Assembly (NCBI GenBank): GCA_030432295.1
Contig: JAUIHI010000006.1
Location: 62,001-126,000 of the forward strand
DNA length: 64,000 nt
Direction of reading: 5' to 3'
From: Anaerolineae bacterium
GTDB lineage: Bacteria; Chloroflexota; Anaerolineae; Caldilineales; Caldilineaceae
Below, piece by piece: positions 6,563-15,451 of this stretch. Made by a program: the position numbers and the translations under genes. The notes below the pieces were generated by a model that did not search any database, had not been told where the DNA came from, and worked only from the letters and a program-made list of their open reading frames with translations. How positions within the stretch are numbered: the stretch's first letter is position 1; every line of letters starts with the position of its first letter.

Positions 6563-7957
6563 ATGTTTCTCACCCACGCCCTTCGCCTCAGCCCCACACC
6601 TGCCGCGCTGGAAGTCGTCGCTTTTACCGGCGCGGGGGGGAAAAGTGCCGCGCTCTTTCGCCTGGCCGGGGAGATTGTCGCCGCGGGTCAACGGGTCGTC
6701 ACCACCACTACCACCCGCATCGCCGCCGAGCAGATTGCCCAGGCTCCGGTCCATCTGCTCATTCGCGACGGGCAGATCGACTGGTCTGCGTTGGAACAGG
6801 CGCTGAACAGCCACGGACACTGCCTGCTTCTCTCCGACGATCAGCCACCAAAAGCCACGGGCGTCGATCCCCGGCTGGTGGATGAACTGGCCCGGCACGC
6901 CGAACAGTTGAATCTGGCAGCGATTCTCGTCGAGGCCGACGGCAGCGCCCGACGTCCAGTCAAAGCCCCCGCCGCCCACGAGCCGGTCATCCCCGACGCC
7001 ACGACACTTCTCGTACCCGTGCTGGGACTAGACGCCATCGGCCTGCCCCTGGGCGAACCCCACATCCACCGACCCGAACTTCTGCGCGGTCTGTTGGGCA
7101 TCGCCGATCCGGCCACCGCCGCTCCGGCCGCCCGCTTCACCCCAGAGATGGCGGCCCGGCTGCTGCTCCATCCCGCGGGCGGGCAGAAAGGATGTCCACC
7201 CGCGACCCGGATTCTGCCCCTTCTCAACAAAGCCGACAGCCCGACCCGACTGCTGGCAGGGCGGCTGATCGCACACCGGCTGGCGGTCAGCGGTCAGCCG
7301 TCTCTACTTTCGGCTGTGGGTGCGCCGGAGATGGGGTCTGTGCAGGAACGCTGGGGACCAACCGCCGCGGTTGTGCTGGCCGCGGGCGGGGCCAGCCGAA
7401 TGGGGTCGCCTAAACAGTTGTTGGAGATTGACGGGGAGGCGCTGGTGGAGCGGGCGGCCCGGCTGGCATTGGCGAGCGGGGCCAGCGAAGCGCTGGTGAT
7501 TACCGGGGCCTATGGGGAGCAGGTCCAGGCTGCCCTGGCGGCTGTACAGGCCGAAGCGGGTCCACGGCTGCGACTGGTCCACAACCCGGCCTGGGAAAGT
7601 GGACAGGCGTCCAGCATCCACGCCGCGGTGGGCGCGCTGGCAGACGGCTGTCAGGCCGCGCTCTTCTTTCCGGTGGATCAGCCGAATCTGCCTGTTGCGC
7701 TGTTGCGTCGTCTCTGGCAGCCTTGGCGGGCGGGGAGTGATCGGGTGGCGACTGGAGTGGATGGTGCAGTGCGGGGTGCGCCTGCAATTTTTGATCGACG
7801 CTACTTCTCTGAAATGCTGGCGCTGCGGGGGGATCAGGGTGCACGACCCCTTCTGCGTATCGCTGCTTCTGAGGTCGCCACCATCGCCACAGACGCCGTG
7901 GCCCTGGCTGATGTGGACACCCCGGATGACTGGGAGACGCTCGTTCGTGCCAAGTAG
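6563..7957 (+). CDS. YqeC-MocA fusion: selenium-hydroxylase accessory protein joined to a molybdenum cofactor nucleotidyltransferase
   Basis: A 464-residue two-domain protein. Residues 1-260 match YqeC, an accessory factor of selenium-dependent molybdenum hydroxylases: a P-loop-like FTGAGGKSAALF, the VVTTTTTRIAAEQ segment and VEADGSARRPVKAPAAHEP. Residues 265-464 match MocA/MobA-like nucleotidyltransferases, which add CMP or GMP to molybdopterin: VLAAGGASRMGSPKQLL (nucleotide binding), HNPAWESGQASS and FFPVDQPN. Fusion of the two fits a role in making the selenated molybdenum cytosine dinucleotide cofactor, and SelD upstream would supply selenophosphate. The ATG at 6563 is the first after the repeat at 6526-6544; the frame is open upstream through the repeat. 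No target hydrolase gene is present in the window. Confidence 0.88.
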   Translation: MFLTHALRLSPTPAALEVVAFTGAGGKSAALFRLAGEIVAAGQRVVTTTTTRIAAEQIAQAPVHLLIRDGQIDWSALEQALNSHGHCLLLSDDQPPKATGVDPRLVDELARHAEQLNLAAILVEADGSARRPVKAPAAHEPVIPDATTLLVPVLGLDAIGLPLGEPHIHRPELLRGLLGIADPATAAPAARFTPEMAARLLLHPAGGQKGCPPATRILPLLNKADSPTRLLAGRLIAHRLAVSGQPSLLSAVGAPEMGSVQERWGPTAAVVLAAGGASRMGSPKQLLEIDGEALVERAARLALASGASEALVITGAYGEQVQAALAAVQAEAGPRLRLVHNPAWESGQASSIHAAVGALADGCQAALFFPVDQPNLPVALLRRLWQPWRAGSDRVATGVDGAVRGAPAIFDRRYFSEMLALRGDQGARPLLRIAASEVATIATDAVALADVDTPDDWETLVRAK

Positions 7958-8307
7958 GGACGCCAAATAGGGACGCAGATGCCGCTGAAAAGAATGATTG
8001 CCGCGGATTTTATCAGCGGGCGTGGTTCATTTTGCCGTCAAACGATCTTTACAAATAGTGAGGAGTAGGCATACCGAGAGGAGTAGGCACGCCCACGTGC
8101 GGCGATGACTCGACCACGACCGGCACGTGGGCGTGCCTACTCCTCGTCTCGAATTGGTAAGATGCCGAACTCTTCATATGAACCACGTCAATCCGCGCAA
8201 ATCAATTGCTTCAGCGGCATCTGCGTCCCTACTTCTGGCTTCGTCCTGTATCTGTGTTCCTTTTCATCCGTGTATATAAAAAATCACCGATTACTCACTG
8301 CACAGCC
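7958..8307. other. Convergent intergenic region with repeats and a strong hairpin
   Basis: This 350 bp between the yqeC-mocA fusion (plus) and the CBS gene (minus) has no credible gene. It holds a 23-bp inverted repeat (8078-8145) and, at about 8217-8290, a stretch of the 'tgcgtccct ... gttccttttcatccgtgtat' repeat that recurs at 53342-53370. Confidence 0.55.
8078..8145. terminator. 23-bp perfect inverted repeat between convergent genes
   Basis: The arms 8078-8100 (starting GAGGAGTAGGCACG) and 8123-8145 (ending CGTGCCTACTCCTC) are exact reverse complements around a 22-base loop. A partial direct copy of the left arm lies at 8061-8070. Position between convergent genes suggests a shared terminator, though no T-run is present. 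Confidence 0.5.
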
Positions 8308-8766
8308 CTAGACTTTACCGACCTTCTCCGCTTCCCAGGCCGCCGCAATCATTGCGAAAATATCGGTCTCCGTCACCATCCCAATCACCCGCAGCCGTTT
8401 GGATTTCTCACCGGCGGCTTCTACAACGGGCATCCCGCCGATTTTGTGGCGCAGCATCTGCGTCACCAGTTCACCCACTTTGGCGTCCGGGCCAATTGTG
8501 ATCACCTCTCGGGTCATAATATCGGCCACGCCCAGCCACTCTTCCTCCGCGCCCGGCTCATAGGAGCTGCGCAGGCTGCCCGCGGTCTCCGCTTCCAGCA
8601 CATCAGAATCGCTGACGATCCCCACCAGAAAGCCGTCCTCGTCTACCACAGGGATGCGGCGGATGGTATGTTCATCCATCAGATCGGCGGCATCGGCAGC
8701 CAGGGCATCGGGGTCGATGGTGATGGCCGGGGCGTGCATGATTTGGCGAACGGGGATGCGGTGCAT
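8308..8766 (-). CDS. Tandem CBS-domain protein (first of two)
   Basis: A 152-residue protein made of two CBS domains (MHAPAITIDPDALAADAA ... RRIPVVDEDGFLVGIVSDSD and IMTREVITIGPDAKV ... GGMPVVEAAGE ... GMVTETDIF). Such Bateman modules sense adenine nucleotides and control partner proteins, but no effector domain is attached. The ATG at 8766 follows a GGAGTCTCCT stretch; longer frames upstream cross the neighbouring gene. It lies 89 bp downstream of a second CBS protein of the same length on the same strand, so the pair probably arose by duplication and is co-transcribed. The partner is unknown. Confidence 0.88.
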   Translation of the reverse strand: MHRIPVRQIMHAPAITIDPDALAADAADLMDEHTIRRIPVVDEDGFLVGIVSDSDVLEAETAGSLRSSYEPGAEEEWLGVADIMTREVITIGPDAKVGELVTQMLRHKIGGMPVVEAAGEKSKRLRVIGMVTETDIFAMIAAAWEAEKVGKV

Positions 8767-8855
8767 AGGAGACTCCCTGGGTGGGTAGGACAGAAGGACA
8801 GACCGGTTTGGCTGGAAATTCGACCGCTTCCGACAAGCCGAACCTCTGAAAGTAT

Positions 8856-9314
8856 TTAGTCCAGGCTGACCAGAAAACGGAGGGCGTCGGTTTCGGTGAA
8901 GATGCCGACAACTTTGTGATCGACGATTACCGGCAGACCGCTGATTTTGTGGGCGAGCATCTTCCCACACGCGTCTTTGACAGTTTCGGTTGGGGCCAGA
9001 GTAAAGGGGTCTGGGGTCATGGCGGAACTGACCGGCAGTTTGGCCCAGAAGTAGTTGATTTCGAAAAGGCTCAAACTGGAGACACTGGAGGGCGCAGCCT
9101 GGCGCACATCGCCCAGGCTCAGAATGCCGATGAGATGGCCCTCGTCGTCCACCACTGGCAGGCGGCGGCAACGGTATTCAGCCATCATATCCCGGGCGTC
9201 GGCCAGAGAGGCATCGACCGTACAGGTGTAGGGGTTGGGGGTCATCCAATCGGCCACCAGTGCGGTAGCGACTGTTGTCTTTGTCGAAGCACTTGCCAGC
9301 GTTTGCACGGTCAT
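8856..9314 (-). CDS. Tandem CBS-domain protein (second of two)
   Basis: A 152-residue stand-alone CBS pair: VADWMTPNPYTCTVDASLAD ... RRLPVVDDEGHLIGILSLGD and SSAMTPDPFTLAPTETVKD ... SGLPVIVDHKVVGIFTETDAL. Both halves carry the usual closing aspartate of the nucleotide-binding motif. It is the upstream gene of the CBS pair. The ATG at 9314 has AGGAGGCTC upstream, a strong ribosome binding site. Ligand and partner cannot be told from the sequence. Confidence 0.9.
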   Translation of the reverse strand: MTVQTLASASTKTTVATALVADWMTPNPYTCTVDASLADARDMMAEYRCRRLPVVDDEGHLIGILSLGDVRQAAPSSVSSLSLFEINYFWAKLPVSSAMTPDPFTLAPTETVKDACGKMLAHKISGLPVIVDHKVVGIFTETDALRFLVSLD

Positions 9315-9368
9315 AGAAAAGAGCCTCCTTCCTCTCCCGCAGCCATCCTGCGCCTCTACATCATAGCA

Positions 9369-10088
9369 TCAGCCAAGAATGGCCGCCAACTGGGAGAAGG
9401 CCGTCACGACCGTCACCTCCGCGGGGAGGGTCAACCCGTCACTGCCCCCGGGCCGGTAGAGGCAGAAGTCCAGGCCCGCGGCCAACGCACCGGCCAGGTC
9501 GTGGCTGAGCGAATCCCCCACGTAGAGCGATGCGGCCGGGGGCACATCCAGCGCGGCCAGGGCGTAGGCAAGGATGCGGGCATCCGGCTTGGCCCAGCCC
9601 AATTCGCCGGAGACAGCGATTGTTTCGAAATAGTCGGTCAGCCCGGCCGCGGCCAGACGGGGGCGCTGGGTGTCTGCATAGCCGTTGCTGATCACCCCCA
9701 GCCGGTAGCGGGAGGAGAGAAGCGCCAGAATCTCCTGTGCGCCCGCTTCCAGCACAGCCACATCCGCAAAGAGTCGCCAATAGCGCTCGGCCAAACGGGT
9801 CTGGGGGAATACGTTCAGTTCCGGTTGGGCGCAGACAGCGTCCAGGATACCGTTCACAATCTCTTCTCGTGACGCGTCCCCGGCCAGACCCGCGGCCCAA
9901 TGGCTGGGGCTGATCGCTGCGTAGGCCGTCAGAAACGCCTCCCCGATAGCGGGCGGCAGGGCGGGCGTTTCTTCGGCCAGCAGACGGCGCAGGGTCTCCC
10001 GCTCACAGGCGACGAGATCGAAGAGCGTCCCGTCCATATCAAAGAAGATAGCAGCATAGGGTTGTGGCACAGTCATTCCTGGGTTCAC
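9369..10088 (-). CDS. HAD-superfamily phosphatase (YjjG-like)
   Basis: A 239-residue HAD hydrolase with all four motifs: FFDMDGTLFD (nucleophile Asp), VISNGYADTQ (Thr/Ser motif II), the lysine in GWAKPDARI, and YVGDSLSHDLAG (acidic motif III/IV). A helical cap lies between motifs I and II. The order resembles YjjG-type nucleotidases or other small-molecule phosphatases; the substrate is unknown. Starts at 10088 or, four codons later, 10076 are both possible. It is separated from the upstream tsaE gene by a dispersed repeat. Confidence 0.88.
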   Translation of the reverse strand: MNPGMTVPQPYAAIFFDMDGTLFDLVACERETLRRLLAEETPALPPAIGEAFLTAYAAISPSHWAAGLAGDASREEIVNGILDAVCAQPELNVFPQTRLAERYWRLFADVAVLEAGAQEILALLSSRYRLGVISNGYADTQRPRLAAAGLTDYFETIAVSGELGWAKPDARILAYALAALDVPPAASLYVGDSLSHDLAGALAAGLDFCLYRPGGSDGLTLPAEVTVVTAFSQLAAILG

Positions 10089-10133
10089 AAAGAGCGGAAG
10101 TTTCCACCGCAGGGACGAACAGAAGTTCAGAGA

Positions 10134-10180
10134 GAAATCCGTTTTTATCAGAGTTCATCAGCGTTTATCAGTGGCTCAAA
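10134..10180 (-). repeat. 47-nt dispersed repeat, copy A
   Basis: A 47-base sequence rich in 'atcag' words (core TTTATCAGTGGCTCAAA) that recurs at 47189-47235 with one mismatch. The copy ends 18 bases before the tsaE stop codon (10199 on the minus strand), exactly the distance seen for the second copy and the methyltransferase stop at 47254. A degenerate relative occurs inside a coding gene at about 60150-60190. Confidence 0.85.
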
Positions 10181-10198
10181 TAGCTTTGGGCAACCGTC

Positions 10199-10753
10199 TC
10201 ATTCCGCCAATGCCTGCAAAAGCCCGGTGGCTGCTTCGCCCCAGGCCCGCAGGGAAAATCGACGCACATCCGGCTCGTCTTCATCGGAGATGCTCTCCAC
10301 GTCCAGCCGTTCCTCTGGCAACAGCGCGCCCAGCCGATCAGCCCATTCCACCACCAGCACCAGTAAACCGTAGCCCGGCGATGCGTCCAGATCGTCCAGC
10401 AGATCGCCGTAGCCGATACCGTCCAGTTCCGCGGGGCCGCCGCCTTCCAACCGGTAGACATCCACGTGAACCAGCCGCCGGGCCGTAGGACCCTTGCCCT
10501 GGGCGTATTCGTTGACAAGTGTAAAAGTGGGGCTGGTGACTGTGACCGGCAAGCCCAGACCCGCGGCCAGCCCTTTGGTAAAGGTCGTCTTGCCCGCGCC
10601 CAGATCGCCGGAGAGGGCGATGAACAGATTAGAGCGAATGGTCTGGCCGATGCGCTGGCCCAGGCCGATTGTCTCCTCCGGGCCGTGGGTGGTCAGGAGC
10701 AGATGGGCTGAGTCAGAAGACGCTTCGATCGCGCCAGGATGTAGGTGGGTCAC
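10199..10753 (-). CDS. tsaE: tRNA threonylcarbamoyladenosine biosynthesis ATPase TsaE
   Basis: TsaE is the small ATPase needed, with TsaB and TsaD, to make t6A37 in ANN-decoding tRNAs. The protein has a Walker A GDLGAGKTTFTKGLA, the conserved SPTFTLVNEY and the HVDVYRLEG segment, then VVEWADRLG, all typical. Using GTG 10753 the protein is 184 residues, near family size with a C-terminal acidic extension. The open frame continues to an ATG at 10849, adding 32 residues without similarity. TsaB and TsaD are not nearby. It is divergent from the SpoIID gene, with a shared 240 bp promoter region. Confidence 0.9.
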   Translation of the reverse strand: MTHLHPGAIEASSDSAHLLLTTHGPEETIGLGQRIGQTIRSNLFIALSGDLGAGKTTFTKGLAAGLGLPVTVTSPTFTLVNEYAQGKGPTARRLVHVDVYRLEGGGPAELDGIGYGDLLDDLDASPGYGLLVLVVEWADRLGALLPEERLDVESISDEDEPDVRRFSLRAWGEAATGLLQALAE

Positions 10754-10996
10754 TGAAATTTGTGCCTTTTCGCAATCGTTCTTGCCATATCCGCCGGATA
10801 GAGCGGATGAACTTCTTCTCGTGTATTGTACCCGTTCCCCGAAGCACAAACAAACCGAATAGCCCTGACCTTTCGCCGTTTCATCTGGGGTGCAATACGT
10901 ATAGAATCGCCTGCAGCAAAATGATATGATCCGGAATGACCGATCCCAGATGATTACTTGCAGGCGACTGTTTTGACTGAGAAGGAATGAACCGCT

Positions 10997-13900
10997 GTGA
11001 ATACCCAGGCCCCGCTCCGAAAATCACCCGTCCGTCTATTCCCCAGCATTCTGCTGGCCCTGTCGCTTCTCTTTGTCCTGTTCGGGGCAGACAGCAGACC
11101 CACCGGCGCGCAGACACCCGTCGCGGTGGACCAGCCCGATATTGTCGTCCGGGGCGATCTGGGCCAGCGCCAGTTGGTCATCCGCGGGCAGGTGGTCTGG
11201 GAGGCAGCGGGCAGCCACCTGGGCCGCCCGGCCCTCAGCCCGGATGGGCGTATGCTGGCCATCTCTGTGACGCCGACAGGCAGCGAGACCGACGCCTATG
11301 CCCAGGTCTATCTCTTCGGGCTGGCCGATGGCAAGTTGCTGGCGAAAGTGCCCGGCTACTCACCTGCATGGCAGACCGATGGCCGGGGGCTGGCCGTAGA
11401 GAGCCGACAGGGGCGGCGGCTCTACAACGCGGCTACCGGGCGTTCCATCGGTGAACCGGTGGAGTTCGAGAAGCAAAGCACAATCCCCGCGCAGCCCATC
11501 GATCCGGGCAGCGCGCCCACCTACCCGGAATTCATCCGGGTGGCCCATCACCCGGAGAACACCTGCCGGGACGTGGCTGACTGGCAGGTGGATCTCATTC
11601 CTTTTGAGGAGTACGTGGCCCGCTCAGTCCCCGCGGAAGTGCCGGTGAGTTGGGCGCTGGATGCCCTGGCCGCGCAGGCTGTGGCCGCCCGCACATACGC
11701 CTGGTATCAGATCCGCCAGAACCGGCCCACCTATGACGTGACCGACTGGGCCAACTTTCAGATGATGTGCGACGACCGCTGGCCGGCCAGCGATCAGGCT
11801 GTAGCCATGACCGCAGGCCAATATCTCTCCTATCAGGGCGACGAAAGCCACAGGCCGATTATCGCGATGTACAGTGCGATGAACAGCCACCCCACCCTGG
11901 ACAATCCGGCCGTCCCCTATCTGCGCGCCGTGCCCGACCCCACCGGTCTGGGCGAAGAGCGCTGGGGACACGGCTACGGCCTGAGCCAGTGGGGCGCGGC
12001 CCGGCGGGCCAGGGCAGGCCAGAGCTATCGCCAGATTCTTGGCTACTATTTCACCGATGTCAATCTGCAAAATGCCCTTGACCCCAGCCAGCCGATTGCC
12101 GGTTTGCTGGGGCCAACCCAGAACGGCTATCTGCCCCTGGGCGGTCTGCGCTGGCGAACCCTGGCGCCCTTCACCGGTCTGCCCAGCAGTCTGGTGGTGA
12201 GTAGCAGCGCCGGGCTGACCCGCACCTTCTCTGTCACCGCCACCCAGACCATCAGCTATACAGAAGTGATCACAAACAGCGACGGGCTGACCGAAACCGT
12301 GACACTGACTGCAACGACGACTGTCACCGAGACGATCTACCAGACCGAGTCGGTCACCCTGCCCGGCAGCGGTGTCTGGCAGCAGCCCCTGGAAATTGCC
12401 GACGACGGCGCGGTGGAGGCGACGCTCTATCTCAACGAAACTATGCAGGAGAGCGTCACCCTTTGGGTGGACCGCACAGCACCGCCGCCGCCGGAGCTGA
12501 CCCTGCCCGCTACCACCGACATCCCGACTGTCACCCTGGCCGCGGCTGCTCCGGCTGGCTCGGTGCTGGGACTGAGCAATGGCTGGGTCTGGGAAGGCGA
12601 GGCGCTGTTGCGCGAAATCGACAGCGGCCGTGTGGTGAGCGACACCGAAGCGTCCGCGGGCGTGGCCCTGGAAGCCCGTCCCGGCGTGGATGCACCCGGC
12701 CACTGGTACGGCCCCTACACCACCGCGCTCCCGCCCGGAGCCACCTATCGGGCGCTCTTCCGTCTGCGTGTGGGGGATCACCCGGCCCGCTCTGCGAATG
12801 GGATGTTGCCGGATCGCCCGCTGGCCCGGCTGGATGTGGCGGACCAGATGGGCGCAGTGCGTCTGGGGCTGCGGGACATCTGGGCCAGCGACTTTGCCGG
12901 GCCGGATCGCTATGCGGAGATTCCGGTGGACTTCCACATTTTTGACGTGACCGAAGGGATCGAATTTCGGGTGGAGTGGTACGGCGACGTGACTTTGGCC
13001 CTGGACCGGGTCTGGGTCTGGCAATTGCAGAGCGGCCAGAACGCGGTGGAGCGGCCCTGGCGTCTGGGCCTGGGCGGGTTGCCGACGGTCTACGCGATGA
13101 GCTTTGACGCCGCGGCCAACGCCAGCGAAGCGGTCAGCGCTACTGTGGCGTTGGTAGACGACGGTCCACCCCTCTTTGGCCCGGTGAGCGGGCCGGTGGG
13201 CTGGCAGACAGAACTCCCGATTACCCTGACCACAACCGTCTACGACCGGGTGAGCGGGCTGGATGGGGCAAGTGGGGTGCTGCTGCTGGGCGAGGAGAGC
13301 CGCCCGGCCCGGCTGGAAAATCCCGGCAATCCCTGGGCCGAGCAGCGCTTGACGGCTGTGTTGGACGACGCCGACGCTCCCGTGGCCGACGGCGAGTTTC
13401 CGGTCCGATTTCGCATTGCCGACCAGGCCGGCACCACCCAGACCAGCCCGGCGTTTGTCCTGAAACTGGACCGCACCCCGCCGGAGATGCTTGCCAGTGC
13501 TACCCTGACCAGCGGCGTACCGATTTCGTCCCCCACCGGCTGGTACGGCGAACCGCTGCTGGTGCGGATCGACGCGTCGGACGCGGCCAGCGGGCTGGCT
13601 GGCGTGGCCTATGTGCTGGACAATCGCCCCTTTCTCTTCTACACCGAGCCGTTCCCTCTCATTCTGGAGGGCTGGCGTGTGGTGCGCTATTGGTCGCAGG
13701 ATGTGGCGGGGAACTATCACTACAGCGAGTTTTTCGAGGTGGGGATCGACACCAGTTTACCGACGGCCTGGGCGCGGCTGAGCCGGGGCGAGGCGGGCGA
13801 AGCACAAGCCATATGGGGCGGCAGCGATCTGCACTCTGGAGTGGCGGGCTATCGGGTGGAGATTCGGCGGGGCGAAGGCGATTGGGCGCCGCTGCTGCCC

Positions 13901-14074
13901 AGCGGCGAAGGGGAGACGACAGAAACTGCACTCGCTATTTCCGTAGGCGAAGAGGAGACCGTAGAAATCCGGGTGCAGGCGGTGGATTGGGTGGGTCACA
14001 CCAGCGACTGGGTTGTAGCCGGGCTGGAAACAACGATGCAGCTTTTCCTGCCGACGGTTGTGGGCGGGCAGTAG
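10997..14074 (+). CDS. Large secreted SpoIID/LytB-domain protein
   Basis: A 1025-residue exported protein. A signal segment (FPSILLALSLLFVLFGA) precedes an N-terminal region with beta-propeller-like sequence (about 50-160). The SpoIID/LytB core (about 190-360) follows, with IPFEEYVARSVPAEVP, AAQAVAARTYAWYQI and WGHGYGLSQWGA, the motifs of this peptidoglycan-acting family. The C-terminal 650 residues are beta-rich with repeated extracellular Ig-like features (for example PVSGPVGWQTE, SGLDGASGVLL, DRTPPEM). The extreme C-terminus is LFLPTVVGGQ, similar to the tail of the protein ending at 21931. The start is GTG 10997, ten bases after GAAGGA. SpoIID here is better read as a cell-wall modifier than as evidence of sporulation. 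Confidence 0.87.
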   Translation: MNTQAPLRKSPVRLFPSILLALSLLFVLFGADSRPTGAQTPVAVDQPDIVVRGDLGQRQLVIRGQVVWEAAGSHLGRPALSPDGRMLAISVTPTGSETDAYAQVYLFGLADGKLLAKVPGYSPAWQTDGRGLAVESRQGRRLYNAATGRSIGEPVEFEKQSTIPAQPIDPGSAPTYPEFIRVAHHPENTCRDVADWQVDLIPFEEYVARSVPAEVPVSWALDALAAQAVAARTYAWYQIRQNRPTYDVTDWANFQMMCDDRWPASDQAVAMTAGQYLSYQGDESHRPIIAMYSAMNSHPTLDNPAVPYLRAVPDPTGLGEERWGHGYGLSQWGAARRARAGQSYRQILGYYFTDVNLQNALDPSQPIAGLLGPTQNGYLPLGGLRWRTLAPFTGLPSSLVVSSSAGLTRTFSVTATQTISYTEVITNSDGLTETVTLTATTTVTETIYQTESVTLPGSGVWQQPLEIADDGAVEATLYLNETMQESVTLWVDRTAPPPPELTLPATTDIPTVTLAAAAPAGSVLGLSNGWVWEGEALLREIDSGRVVSDTEASAGVALEARPGVDAPGHWYGPYTTALPPGATYRALFRLRVGDHPARSANGMLPDRPLARLDVADQMGAVRLGLRDIWASDFAGPDRYAEIPVDFHIFDVTEGIEFRVEWYGDVTLALDRVWVWQLQSGQNAVERPWRLGLGGLPTVYAMSFDAAANASEAVSATVALVDDGPPLFGPVSGPVGWQTELPITLTTTVYDRVSGLDGASGVLLLGEESRPARLENPGNPWAEQRLTAVLDDADAPVADGEFPVRFRIADQAGTTQTSPAFVLKLDRTPPEMLASATLTSGVPISSPTGWYGEPLLVRIDASDAASGLAGVAYVLDNRPFLFYTEPFPLILEGWRVVRYWSQDVAGNYHYSEFFEVGIDTSLPTAWARLSRGEAGEAQAIWGGSDLHSGVAGYRVEIRRGEGDWAPLLPSGEGETTETALAISVGEEETVEIRVQAVDWVGHTSDWVVAGLETTMQLFLPTVVGGQ

Positions 14075-14132
14075 TCGGTGTGCCCTCACCGCCCCCTAGC
14101 CACTGACGGGAAGGCCGGCTGTTGGCGGGACG

Positions 14133-14198
14133 CCCCCGCCTCTCCCAGCGATGGCAACAGTTCGTCTGTGTTGCTGCTTGGGCTGGGAGAGGCGGGGG
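14133..14198. terminator. Inverted repeat between convergent spoIID-like and rraA-like genes
   Basis: CCCCCGCCTCTCCCAGC (14133-14149) and its exact 17-base reverse complement (14182-14198) enclose a second small hairpin (GCAACA 14154-14159 / TGTTGC 14169-14174). A further weak pair, CCGAGTTTTT near 14266 and AAAAACTCGG near 14315, lies closer to the rraA-like gene. These are likely bidirectional terminators. Confidence 0.5.
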
Positions 14199-14351
14199 GT
14201 AGGGGCAATTGGTGGGCTTCGTCGTCAGCAAAAGAGTACTGACTCCCCTGCAGAAAGGCTAAAAACCGAGTTTTTGAGACCGAATCACTTCTGGAAATCC
14301 GGGCGATCTGCACAAAAAACTCGGCTTCTCTATGGAGCTTTGCGGTGGCTT

Positions 14352-15068
14352 CTACTTCTTCGCGTAGCTCTGGCCCCCGAAGATGGCCCGCAACTCCGCG
14401 GCGGAGGTGGCCTGCTGCAAGCGGCTCATCCGATCACCCTCCTCATCGCGCAACGCACGCACGTTTGTCAGCACGGCTTCCAGCTTATCCGCAGGGAACT
14501 TGACCGCGCCGTTCTCGTCCATGTGGATGATCTCGCCGGGAGCCACATCCATCCCCGCCACGTGGACCGGCACATTCACCGCCTGCACAGCCTGCGCGCC
14601 GTGGCCAGGGGTGATGCCGCTCAGTACGTACTGAAACTCCATCGGGCGCACTTCGTCGATGTCCCGGCTGGGGCCGTTGGAGATGAGTCCAACACAGCCA
14701 ATCGCCTTCATTGCCGAAACCATATTTCCACCGGCCAACCCCACTTTGCCCGCCAATTCCGGCGGGAATTTTTGTTGTAGGACCAGCACCGTCGGTTTGG
14801 GCATCGCGTCCAGCGCGTCCAGCACATCCATAAAAGTCAGCCGTTTGAAGTTGGGATCGGGCAGACTGTAGATGCAGGTGACCGCGTAGCCCACCAGCGG
14901 GCCAAGCTCCGGGTACATTGCGCGCACAGTCTGGTCGGTGTACCAGTTCTCCGTCCACGGATTGTAGAGGCCCAAGCAGAGTTTGCTTTCGGGATAGGTG
15001 GCGACGACATTTGTAATCGAAGGGGTGTCGAACTGGCGCAGTTCTTCCATCATTTCTTGGGGTGTCAT
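14352..15068 (-). CDS. RraA-like protein (HMG/CHA aldolase family)
   Basis: A 238-residue member of the RraA fold family, which contains 4-hydroxy-4-methyl-2-oxoglutarate aldolases and other retro-aldol or decarboxylating enzymes. Visible are DTPSITNVVATYP at the N-terminus, GGNMVSAMKAIGCVGLISNGPSRD split over the central motif, and the DVAPGEIIHMDENGAVKFP segment, which carries the family's conserved 'GD/E...D..GV' pattern. The usual metal-coordinating R-D pair is kept in SRDIDEV. The ATG at 15068 follows AAGGAAAAG; the frame from 15113 adds 15 residues. Placed beside a PIG-L deacetylase and a sugar-type importer, it may act on a sugar-acid or aromatic breakdown product. Confidence 0.83.
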   Translation of the reverse strand: MTPQEMMEELRQFDTPSITNVVATYPESKLCLGLYNPWTENWYTDQTVRAMYPELGPLVGYAVTCIYSLPDPNFKRLTFMDVLDALDAMPKPTVLVLQQKFPPELAGKVGLAGGNMVSAMKAIGCVGLISNGPSRDIDEVRPMEFQYVLSGITPGHGAQAVQAVNVPVHVAGMDVAPGEIIHMDENGAVKFPADKLEAVLTNVRALRDEEGDRMSRLQQATSAAELRAIFGGQSYAKK

Positions 15069-15451
15069 TGGGTCTTTTCCTTGTGGTGGATGGGAAGGAT
15101 AGGGGCGGGCCAAACGGCTCTGCTGTCATTGTACGCTGGCAGGGGATGGGCGTCAAGCGAATGGATTTGGCGCAAGAGAAAGTTGGCGCGCCGCCCCGAA
15201 AGTCGGTATACTCACCTCTTGAGCCTGTTCTGAAAATAAGGACACGGATAAACACGGATGGAGCAGATTCACACGGATTCAATCTGTGAAAATCTCTGTC
15301 ATCTGTGGATGATTTTCATCGTTACCGGTGTCAGACGGTCGTGTGGCCTGACATTACTCTCTGCGATTTTGTGTAAACACGGATAGGGAGGAGGACGTAC
15401 CCTTTCGCTCTGCGTTTATACAAAATCCGTACAATCTGGAAAGGGTTCCCT
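15069..15451. other. Divergent intergenic region with a dispersed repeat
   Basis: This 383 bp between the rraA-like gene (minus) and the PIG-L gene (plus) must hold promoters for both. From about 15230 to 15318 it contains a copy of the 'ggacacggataaacacggat ... atctgtg' repeat family found also near 25830, 29710, 53300 and 55966. No gene is seen. Confidence 0.55.

Noticed and set aside
10997-14074. SpoIID as a sign of endospore formation
   Set aside because: The domain is widespread in non-sporulating bacteria as LytB-type wall proteins, and no other sporulation gene is present.
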